DNA of 64,000 bases from Aromatoleum toluclasticum ATCC 700605 (GTDB lineage Bacteria > Pseudomonadota > Gammaproteobacteria > Burkholderiales > Rhodocyclaceae): positions 62,001 to 126,000 of the forward strand of contig NZ_KB899504.1 of NCBI RefSeq assembly GCF_000378245.1. Direction: 5' to 3'. How positions within the stretch are numbered: the stretch's first letter is position 1; each line of letters starts with the position of its first letter. The translations under genes were made by a program, and so were the position numbers. Shown piece after piece: positions 42,843 to 49,981 of this stretch. The notes under the pieces were generated by a model. The model did no database searches. It saw nothing but the letters and a program-made list of their open reading frames with translations, and was not told the DNA's origin.

Positions 42843-44045
42843 TCATAGCGACTTGAGGAATTCGACGAGATCGAATTTTTCCGCGGGGCTCAAACCCAGG
42901 GCGAAGTGGGCATCGTAGTGATTGACGACGTCTAGCAGGGTCGCCGCGCTACCGTCGTGAAAATACGGCGGATGCTGCCAAAGGCCTCGCAAGGGGGTCG
43001 TCCGGTACTTCTGCGTGGCGCTGCGCTGCGCGTAGACAGGCTCCATTCCCGTCGCCGCCGGCTCATGCAGTAAGGGGGTGTCGGCGTTCGGGCCGTTTTG
43101 CACATCAGTGTAGGTGGGCGAGATGTGGCACGTGCCGCAGCGGGCGGCCCCGTCGAATAGGGCCTGACCTCGTTGGGCCGCCGTCTGGTTCACCGCGTCC
43201 GCCGGCGGCGGCGGGACCGGAAGACTCAGCTGGTAGGCGCGGAGAGCTGGCAGTTTCGGCGCTACGAGGTCCGGGGTCTGAACGATGTTGATGCCCAGAC
43301 GGGGGTCGGAAAAACTTCCGTGCCCACCCATCTGCGTGACCGCGACATAATTGTTCCAATAGGAAATCTTCCCGTCGCCGGTGAAGGTCTCAAAAGGCAC
43401 GTCCCGCAGCCCATATACCGGCGGAATGACGACCGGGCGGTTGATGCCGTCGATATTGAAGCGCGGGTCGTAGCGGCCGGGCCCCCACGAGTTGTATGCC
43501 GCTTTCTGCGACTCGGTGAGTGCGGGCGAAAGTGCGATGATCGCCCCTGGATTGAGGTCGAGATTCGGCCAGCCGTCGAGCCGCTCCCCGATACCCGGGG
43601 CGACCGAATTGTTTACCGTCGAGTGGCAGATTGCGCAGGTGGTGCCGAGCGACGTGAGTCGCCCATCCTCGACCTTTCCCACGAGACCGACCACGGCGTT
43701 GCGCCGGATCAACTCGACGGTGGTTGCCGGATCGTCGAGGTTGTTCTTGGTCAGGAAATTCGGCGGAAGGGCCGTCGCATCCACCTTCAGACCAACCGAA
43801 AGAGCGGTTCGCGGGCTGACGGACGACTGGATGATCTCGTGGAGGCGCAGCGTGTCGGTCCATAGGGCCTCGTCGCCAAAGGTGTCGAAACGGAAGATGA
43901 ACTGTCCGGAGTGCTTGTTTCCCCCCGGCTGTCCGGCCGAAACCGCCGGGAGGCTGGATAGAGCCACTGCAATCATGACAACCGAGAGGGCGGCGAAAAG
44001 CGTGAGAGGCTTTTTGATGCGGATGTGTGCGATGCGTTGCAGCAT
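42843..44045 (-). CDS. Secreted di-haem cytochrome c (peroxidase-like)
   Basis: The product has 400 residues with a signal peptide (cleavage near SAGQP). Two haem sites are seen: CAICH in the first half and CGTCH in the second, followed by LRGLWQHPPYFHDGSAATLL DVV, the C-terminal signature of the bacterial di-haem peroxidase/MauG superfamily. The enzyme may be a peroxidase or an electron carrier; catalytic details cannot be settled here. Confidence 0.85.
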   Translation of the reverse strand: MLQRIAHIRIKKPLTLFAALSVVMIAVALSSLPAVSAGQPGGNKHSGQFIFRFDTFGDEALWTDTLRLHEIIQSSVSPRTALSVGLKVDATALPPNFLTKNNLDDPATTVELIRRNAVVGLVGKVEDGRLTSLGTTCAICHSTVNNSVAPGIGERLDGWPNLDLNPGAIIALSPALTESQKAAYNSWGPGRYDPRFNIDGINRPVVIPPVYGLRDVPFETFTGDGKISYWNNYVAVTQMGGHGSFSDPRLGINIVQTPDLVAPKLPALRAYQLSLPVPPPPADAVNQTAAQRGQALFDGAARCGTCHISPTYTDVQNGPNADTPLLHEPAATGMEPVYAQRSATQKYRTTPLRGLWQHPPYFHDGSAATLLDVVNHYDAHFALGLSPAEKFDLVEFLKSL

Positions 44046-44092
44046 GATCGTTCTCCGGTAGAAGTTTCGGACGACTTCGTCGCCCTTGGAGT

Positions 44093-44857
44093 TCAGCCCA
44101 CCTGTACCGTCAAAGCGGGCTCGAAATCCCGGTTTTCAGGCGTGCCATCGAGCACATAGCCGCGTGGATTGGCCAGAACGCGCGTGCCGCCAAGCCGGTA
44201 GTCGAAGCTGTCGTGGGTGTGGCCGTGTATCCACAGCACCGCGCCGCTGCCCGCGACCAGCGCTTCGAGGTCGGAGACGAAGCACGCATTGAGCGGCGAC
44301 CCGGCGAAGCGCGGCGCGATGCTCTCAGGCGACGGAGCAAAATGGGTCACCACCACGGTGATACCTTCGAACGGTTGCGCGAGCCGCGCTTCGAGCCAAC
44401 GTGCGTGCCGTTCGAAAAGGGCCGCGCAGTGATGCGGCGTGAAGAGCTCTTTCTGGCCTTCGTCTATGGTGATACGGCTGAAATCGCGGCTGAAGCGAGT
44501 AGCGTCGTTCATCGCCTGCTCGCGGGCCGCCTCGTCTCCTGCAATACGGAAATCCGTCCACAGTGCTGCGCCGAGAATGCGCACATTGCCGATGCGCTTT
44601 TCGGCACAGTCGAGCACCGTCACCATGCTGTCGCGACTGAGTTCGCGTAGCAGTCGGTTCGTCGCGGCGATGCTTGAGCCGTAATACTCGTGGTTGCCCG
44701 GCACATAGATAGCCGGTCTCCCCAGCGCCCTGGCCCACTGGAGCGCTTCTCGCGGACGGTGGATATCTCCCGCCAGGATCAACAACTCCGCGCCGGTGTC
44801 AGGAAGCTCACAGGGTGCTAGCCCGAGGTGAAGGTCCGAGACGATCTGGAGTTTCAT
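44093..44857 (-). CDS. Calcineurin-like metallophosphoesterase
   Basis: The product has 254 residues. Metal motifs are complete: SDLHLG, LAGDIH, GNHEYYG, VVTHFAP and HGHTHD. It is cytoplasmic, as no signal peptide is present. It is the last gene of the sigma factor/ferritin-like/cytochrome c row, 8 bases past the cytochrome gene stop. The substrate is unknown. Confidence 0.9.
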   Translation of the reverse strand: MKLQIVSDLHLGLAPCELPDTGAELLILAGDIHRPREALQWARALGRPAIYVPGNHEYYGSSIAATNRLLRELSRDSMVTVLDCAEKRIGNVRILGAALWTDFRIAGDEAAREQAMNDATRFSRDFSRITIDEGQKELFTPHHCAALFERHARWLEARLAQPFEGITVVVTHFAPSPESIAPRFAGSPLNACFVSDLEALVAGSGAVLWIHGHTHDSFDYRLGGTRVLANPRGYVLDGTPENRDFEPALTVQVG

Positions 44858-44864
44858 ATATGCC

Positions 44865-45260
44865 TCACGGCGGACATTCGATGGGCGACGCGCTTGCCTG
44901 TCGCAGCCACGCGATCAGGTCCGCCCGTTCCTGCCGATCGGCAATGCCTGCATAGCCCATGGCCGTGCCCGGTATCATGCCGGTCGGGTTGGCGAGAAAA
45001 CGGTCCAGCGTATTCGCGTCCCAGACGACATCGGCTTGTGCCATGGCCGGCGAATAGCGGAAGCCCGGCACGCCGCCGGCACGGCGTCCGAACAGGCCGC
45101 AATGTTTCGGCCCGGTACGGTCGTAGCCGAGTGCGTGGCAGGCCTGGCAGCGGGCGTAGATGGCCTCGCCGCGGACCGGATCGCCCGGCACGATGGCGCC
45201 GGCGGGCAGCGAGACCAATGCCGCCAGCACCAGCACGGCGGTGGCGGCGCGATGTTTCAT
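44865..45260 (-). CDS. Secreted class I cytochrome c
   Basis: The product has 131 residues with a signal peptide (cleavage near PAGAI). One haem site CQACH and a Met ligand in IPGTAMGYAG are present, together with KHCGLFGRRAGGVPGF as in cytochrome c2-like proteins. It overlaps the ferritin-like gene by 4 bases and probably exchanges electrons with a periplasmic partner. Confidence 0.9.
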   Translation of the reverse strand: MKHRAATAVLVLAALVSLPAGAIVPGDPVRGEAIYARCQACHALGYDRTGPKHCGLFGRRAGGVPGFRYSPAMAQADVVWDANTLDRFLANPTGMIPGTAMGYAGIADRQERADLIAWLRQASASPIECPP

Positions 45261-45844
45261 GACATAAAGGCCGTGGGCACCGGGTCCTGGCCCAGCGCTT
45301 GGCGCAGGATGGCCCAGTGCATGGCCTCGTCGCCCAGGATGCTGGCCGCAGCGCTCGCCAGTTCGCGTCCGCGGAACAGCGGTACTGCGCCCAGGTAGGC
45401 GCTCACCGCGCCGCGCTCGAGCCCGGCCGCGAAGCCCAGCACATCATTCTGGGTCTTGAGCCCGTCGGTGGGAAACTGGTAATGCTCGCGCGCTTCAACC
45501 GGCGTGCCGCCCAGTTTGCGGATCGTCTTCGCGAGCACCGCGGCATGCTCCTTGTGGTGCCCCTGGAACTGCACCGCCAGATCCAGCACGGGTTTCTGCA
45601 GCAGGCCGCTGCCGGCGCCCACTGCATAGGCAGCGATGGCCTCCAGTTCGGCGCCGAGCGCGGTGTTGAGAATGCGCACGTCGGTCTCCAGATCGTCATG
45701 CTTGCTGCCCTGACCGGCGGCCAGCGCCGGACGTCCTGCCATTAGGGCGACCGCCGCGGCGGACAGCGTCGCGCCCGTGCCGGCCAGGAAGCGGCGCCGG
45801 CCTAGGTCTTGGAGTGCGGAAAAGGGATTGATGCGGACAATCAT
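45257..45844 (-). CDS. Secreted ferritin-like protein (Tat signal)
   Basis: About 195 residues from the ATG at 45844, which overlaps the sigma-factor stop. The leader has the Tat motif RRRFLAG. The mature four-helix bundle has ligand-type Glu and His in LGAELEAIAAYAVGAG, HHKEHAAVL and GDEAMHWAIL, as in ferritin-like proteins of unknown enzymology. It is probably exported folded with a metal centre. Confidence 0.85.
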   Translation of the reverse strand: MIVRINPFSALQDLGRRRFLAGTGATLSAAAVALMAGRPALAAGQGSKHDDLETDVRILNTALGAELEAIAAYAVGAGSGLLQKPVLDLAVQFQGHHKEHAAVLAKTIRKLGGTPVEAREHYQFPTDGLKTQNDVLGFAAGLERGAVSAYLGAVPLFRGRELASAAASILGDEAMHWAILRQALGQDPVPTAFMS

Positions 45845-46575
45845 GATGAACTCCTCGGGGTGGTGGGTGAAAGCAGCGCGCCGGGACCAGAAGCGGCTGC
45901 AGGCGGAAGCCCAAGGCGGGCGCAAACTTGCGACACGATGCGGTCGCAGCGCTGGCCGTCGAACGCGAAGACGTTCTCCAGCAGCGGACCGAGGCGCTGC
46001 CCCAGGGACTCGCGCAGGCGGGCCCTGGCGCGCAACAGGCGGACCTTGGTATTCGCTTCGGATATTCCCAGCGAGGCGGCGGTCTCTTCGACGCTCAAGC
46101 CCTCCACGGCACGCAGGATGAAGACGCTGCGGTATGCCTCGGGCAAGTCGTCGATCGAGTGCTCGATAAGGCGCCGCAGGTCATTGCGCATCGCCAGGGT
46201 CTCGGGCGTTTCCGGTACGCCCTCCACGCCGATTTCGATGACAGCTTCGCCTTCGGCTTGCGCGTCGGACGCGTTGTGGAACCGCTGCCTGCGCTCGAGG
46301 GCCTGGTTGACGATGATCCTCGTCAGCCAGGTCGATAGACGCGCATCGCCGCGGAAGCCGGCCATCGCGCGATGGGCCTTGATGTAGCCTTCCTGCAGGG
46401 CATCCTCGGCCTCGGCATCGTCTCGCAGGATGCTGCGTGCAACCCTGAACAGGCGACGATTGTGTTGGCGCATCAACCGTTCGAAGGCGCCTGCCTCGCC
46501 GATCACGATGCTGTGTGCAAGCGCAGCGTCTGAAACCGGCACGCGGTCTTCTGCTGCTTCGCCGGATATGCTCAT
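45841..46575 (-). CDS. ECF-type RNA polymerase sigma factor
   Basis: The product has 244 residues from the ATG at 46575, with AGGAGA ahead. Region 2 is DAEAEDALQEGYIKAHRAMA and FRGDARLSTWLTRIIVNQAL; region 4 is LPEAYRSVFILRAVEGLSVE ETAASLG. A long acidic linker between them and a 55-residue C-terminal tail with Cys (QRCDRIVSQVCARLG) are unusual. No anti-sigma gene is adjacent; the Cys tail may itself be a redox sensor. Confidence 0.9.
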   Translation of the reverse strand: MSISGEAAEDRVPVSDAALAHSIVIGEAGAFERLMRQHNRRLFRVARSILRDDAEAEDALQEGYIKAHRAMAGFRGDARLSTWLTRIIVNQALERRQRFHNASDAQAEGEAVIEIGVEGVPETPETLAMRNDLRRLIEHSIDDLPEAYRSVFILRAVEGLSVEETAASLGISEANTKVRLLRARARLRESLGQRLGPLLENVFAFDGQRCDRIVSQVCARLGLPPAAASGPGALLSPTTPRSSS

Positions 46576-46826
46576 GACTGTCTCCTGTTGTTGCCCATTG
46601 GATGGGAACCACGGGGGAAAGGTTACAGTCGGTGAGAAACCGGTCCGCCTTGGCTGGACAACCCGTTGGAAGGGCGGCGTGAATGCGCGGCGGGGCACGA
46701 CAGTCGTCTTGGCTGCCCGCTGCTCGAACGACAACTTTTGTGGCTCGGGACTCTATCGGGCCAAGGTAGTGTGCTGAAAAGTGTGCAAAAGCCCAAAGGG
46801 GCTTGAAGGCAATGGTGGGCCGGCCC

Positions 46827-47210
46827 TCACCGATCCTGATCGTCGCTTAGCCCTTGCGTCTGGGTGGTGTCGCGCGCCGTCAGCGCGGCATCGCCGGTGC
46901 GCGGGGCACGGTATATCGCAGCGCGCATGATCAGCATGGAGACGACCGGCGCGGTCATCAGTACGAATGCGCCGATCAGGATCTCGTGGATCACCGGTCG
47001 GGATTGGATTACGGTGAAATACACCATCGAGGCGATCAGGATGCAGCCGGTTCCCAGCGTGATCGTGATCGCGGGCCCGTGAATGCGTTGGTAAAAAGTC
47101 TGGAGCCGGAGCAATCCCACGGTGCCGAGGAGGGTGATCAGGCCGCCGAGTACGAGCAGGAACGCGACCGTCACGGCAGCCCACCACGGCAGTGTATCGA
47201 TGGCGTTCAT
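46827..47210 (-). CDS. mrpG: Mrp antiporter subunit G
   Basis: The product has 127 residues and three helices, with the MrpG/PhaG pattern LLVLGGLITLLGTVGLLRLQ and TFYQRIHGPAITITLGTGC. It is a small subunit needed for assembly of the multisubunit Na+(K+)/H+ antiporter. It is the last gene of the six-gene row; its start overlaps mrpF by 4 bases. Confidence 0.92.
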   Translation of the reverse strand: MNAIDTLPWWAAVTVAFLLVLGGLITLLGTVGLLRLQTFYQRIHGPAITITLGTGCILIASMVYFTVIQSRPVIHEILIGAFVLMTAPVVSMLIMRAAIYRAPRTGDAALTARDTTQTQGLSDDQDR

Positions 47211-47491
47211 TCGATCACCTCGCCGCGCATCAGGAACTTGGCCAGCGCGATGGTCGAGACGAAGCCGAGCAGGGCGATCACCAGGGCGGCCTCGAAATAG
47301 ATCTGGCTGCCGTAGCGGATGCCGAGCATCAGTGCGAGCAGCATCGTGCACATCCACAGCGTATCGAGTGCCAGCACGCGATCCTGCGCCGACGGCCCGA
47401 TGATCAGACGCAGGGTGCACAACATCATGGCCAGTACGACGCAGACGAGCGCAAAGCCGATTGCCAGGGACAGCAGGGTGCCAACGGTCAC
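47207..47491 (-). CDS. mrpF: Mrp antiporter subunit F
   Basis: The product has 94 residues from the GTG at 47491, chosen because it overlaps the mrpE stop and matches the family start. Three helices are seen, with LRLIIGPSAQDRVLALDTLW M typical of MrpF/PhaF. It probably forms part of the membrane core with G. Confidence 0.9.
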   Translation of the reverse strand: MTVGTLLSLAIGFALVCVVLAMMLCTLRLIIGPSAQDRVLALDTLWMCTMLLALMLGIRYGSQIYFEAALVIALLGFVSTIALAKFLMRGEVIE

Positions 47492-48012
47492 GCTTTTCCT
47501 CCTTGGCCGGGGGCTGCGGGCGCTTCGAACACTTCGATGATCGGCCGCTCGTAGCGCGTCTTGATGGTCTCGACCCACCAGCGCTCGTCGTGCAGGTCGA
47601 AGACGTGCAACAGCAGTTCGTGACGGTCGGGCAGCAGATCGACCCACACCGTGCCCGGCGTCATGTTGATCAGGCAGGACAACAGGGCCAGACCGTGTGG
47701 GCTGTGCAGGTCGAGCGGTATCCGGATGAACTGCGAATTCACGCCGTCCGCTCTGCGGAAGAGGATGATCTGGCTGACGTTGAAGCACGAGCGCACGATC
47801 TCGATCGTCGACATCCACAGTAGGCGGACCAGGGCCAGCGGCCGCGCGATGCGCGCATAGCCGTGCGGCTGCAGGGGGCGCGCCAGAACGGGGGCCACGA
47901 TCGCCAGCACCCCGCCCAGCAGCCAGTGCGCCAGTGCGAGGCTCTGGTTCAGCATCAGCCACATCAGCAGCAGTCCGATCGACAGCATCGGCGACGGGAA
48001 CCAGCGTCTCAT
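47488..48012 (-). CDS. mrpE: Mrp antiporter subunit E
   Basis: The product has 174 residues with two or three helices at the N terminus and a soluble C-terminal domain (INMTPGTVWVDLLPDRHELL LHVFD). These are hallmarks of MrpE/PhaE. The ATG at 48012 overlaps the mrpD stop. Confidence 0.92.
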   Translation of the reverse strand: MRRWFPSPMLSIGLLLMWLMLNQSLALAHWLLGGVLAIVAPVLARPLQPHGYARIARPLALVRLLWMSTIEIVRSCFNVSQIILFRRADGVNSQFIRIPLDLHSPHGLALLSCLINMTPGTVWVDLLPDRHELLLHVFDLHDERWWVETIKTRYERPIIEVFEAPAAPGQGGKA

Positions 48013-49643
48013 CGTGATCCCCCCGCGGCCGCCGCGCGAGTGACCGGAGACTGGCCCAGCACGCGTTCGCTGTAATCGCCGACGCGCTTGAGGCCATCCA
48101 CGGTCCGGTTCAGATAGTCGAACGCCGTGCCGGCATGAATCGTGAGAACCACACACAGCACGACCAGGGTCGTCACGGGCGCCACCTCGGACGCGAGCAG
48201 ACTGGGCGGAGTTACGGCCGCCGAGGCCCAGAACGTCCGCACACCGAGCCGCATCAGCGCGATGATCGACGCCAGGCCTGCGAGCACGATCAGCGCGATC
48301 AGCAGCCAGGTCGTTGGCGTCACGCCGCCTGATCCGGGCGGTGAGGAGTCGAGCAGTGCATGAAACAGGCTGAACTTGGCAACGAAGCCCGAGAGCGGCG
48401 GCATGCCGCTGATGACCAGCGCACATCCCACGAAGCTCAGGCCGAGGATTGCAAGGGTGCCGGGAATGACGACGCCCACTGGATCCTCGGGTTTGTCGTC
48501 GATCGCAAACGCCTCCATCGTCACGGCCAGCAGGGAGGCGCCCGGCGGGCGTATGCGCTCGGTGAGTTCGAGCAGGAGCATGAAGGCGGACATCGCCAGC
48601 GTCGCACCCACCAGGTAATACAGCCCCGCTGCGAGCACGGCGCTGCCGGACTGCCCGATCACGGCCAGCAACGTGCCCGAGGAGATGATCGCGCCGTATC
48701 CGGCCATGCGCGCGCCGTCCTGACTGGCGAGCATGCCGAGGGTGCCAAACACGAGCGTGGCCATGCCGCCGACGGTGAGCGCTACCAGGCCGAAACCGGC
48801 GAGCGCGCCGGCCGAATCGCCGAACACGGCCAGCCACACCCGCAGCACCGCATACACGCCGACCTTGGTCATCACCACCAGTATCGCCGCAACCGGCGGA
48901 CACGCCGACGCGTAGGTGCTTGGCAGCCAGAAGCCGAGCGGCCACATTGCCCCCTTGGTCAGGAAGGCCAGCGCCAGCACGCTCGCGCCGATGCCCAGCA
49001 GATAGGAATCCTCCGGTCGCAGCACGGGCACCCGGGTGGCGAGGTCGGGGATGTTGAGCGTACCGGTTGCGGCGTAGATCAGTGCCACGCCGATCAGGAA
49101 CATGAAGGAGGCGACCAGGTTCACGGCGATGTACTGCATGCCGGCCCGGATACGGTTCAGGTTGTAGCCATGCAGGACCAGGCCGTACGAAGCGGCGAGC
49201 ATCACTTCGAAGAAGACGAACAGGTTGAACAGGTCGTTCGTCAGGAAGGCGCCGTTGAGCCCCATCAGCAGGAAGAGGAACAGGGAATGGAAATGCACGC
49301 CGACCCGGCCCCAACGCTGCGCGGAAAAGACCAGCACGGCCAGGGCGATGGTCGCTGTCAGCACCAGCATGAGCGCGGCGAGCCGGTCGACCATCAGCGC
49401 AATCCCGAACGGGGCGGCCCAGTTGGCGGCCAAATACACGCCGATCCCCTTCGGCCAATACTCGCCATCGACCATCAGCAATAGCGCCACCGCCATCACC
49501 CACAGCAATACGCTGACCAGTGCTGCACACCCGAACTTGAGTCGATGGTGTTTCTGGTTGACCGGGATCAGCAACGCCCCTGCGACCAGCGGCAGCACCA
49601 CCGGCAGTACGATCAGATGGTCCCACCACGACATCGGGCTCAT
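48009..49643 (-). CDS. mrpD: Mrp antiporter subunit D
   Basis: The product has 544 residues and about fourteen helices, homologous to complex I NuoM/NuoN proteins. The conserved Glu in helix five (FFEVMLAASYGLVLHGYNL) and Lys in LTKGAMWPLGFWLPSTYA are present. It is one of the two proton/cation-translocating subunits. Its start overlaps mrpC by 4 bases. Confidence 0.94.
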   Translation of the reverse strand: MSPMSWWDHLIVLPVVLPLVAGALLIPVNQKHHRLKFGCAALVSVLLWVMAVALLLMVDGEYWPKGIGVYLAANWAAPFGIALMVDRLAALMLVLTATIALAVLVFSAQRWGRVGVHFHSLFLFLLMGLNGAFLTNDLFNLFVFFEVMLAASYGLVLHGYNLNRIRAGMQYIAVNLVASFMFLIGVALIYAATGTLNIPDLATRVPVLRPEDSYLLGIGASVLALAFLTKGAMWPLGFWLPSTYASACPPVAAILVVMTKVGVYAVLRVWLAVFGDSAGALAGFGLVALTVGGMATLVFGTLGMLASQDGARMAGYGAIISSGTLLAVIGQSGSAVLAAGLYYLVGATLAMSAFMLLLELTERIRPPGASLLAVTMEAFAIDDKPEDPVGVVIPGTLAILGLSFVGCALVISGMPPLSGFVAKFSLFHALLDSSPPGSGGVTPTTWLLIALIVLAGLASIIALMRLGVRTFWASAAVTPPSLLASEVAPVTTLVVLCVVLTIHAGTAFDYLNRTVDGLKRVGDYSERVLGQSPVTRAAAAGGSR

Positions 49644-49981
49644 TTGCGGGGTTCCTCGCCATCGACGTGGTCACTGCCGGTCAGGCCGCGCGCACCGATC
49701 ATCATCACCAGGTACAGCGCGGTGGTCGCAAAGCCGATCACGATCGCCGTCAGCACCAGCCCTTGCGGCAGCGGGTCGGCAAACTGCAAGGGGTCGATAG
49801 ACGCGTTTGGCGTGATCGGCGGCCGATCCACCCACAGGCGACCCATGCCGAAAATGAACAGATTGACCGCATAGGACATCAGCAGCAGACCGGTGATGAG
49901 CTGGAACGTCCGCGGGCGCAGGATCAGCCAGATGCCGGAACCGAAGGTCACGCCCACGGCGATGGCGAACACGATTTCCAT
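49640..49981 (-). CDS. mrpC: Mrp antiporter subunit C
   Basis: The product has 113 residues and three helices, homologous to NuoK: FQLITGLLLMSYAVNLFIFG and the ending DPLPQGLVLTAIVIGFATTA. It begins one base before the end of the fused mrpAB gene, so the operon is closely coupled. Confidence 0.93.
   Translation of the reverse strand: MEIVFAIAVGVTFGSGIWLILRPRTFQLITGLLLMSYAVNLFIFGMGRLWVDRPPITPNASIDPLQFADPLPQGLVLTAIVIGFATTALYLVMMIGARGLTGSDHVDGEEPRK

Noticed and set aside
48360-49484. A 374-codon plus-strand frame within mrpD
   Set aside because: It is rich in His/Gln/Arg and antisense to an obvious antiporter gene; shadow of high GC.
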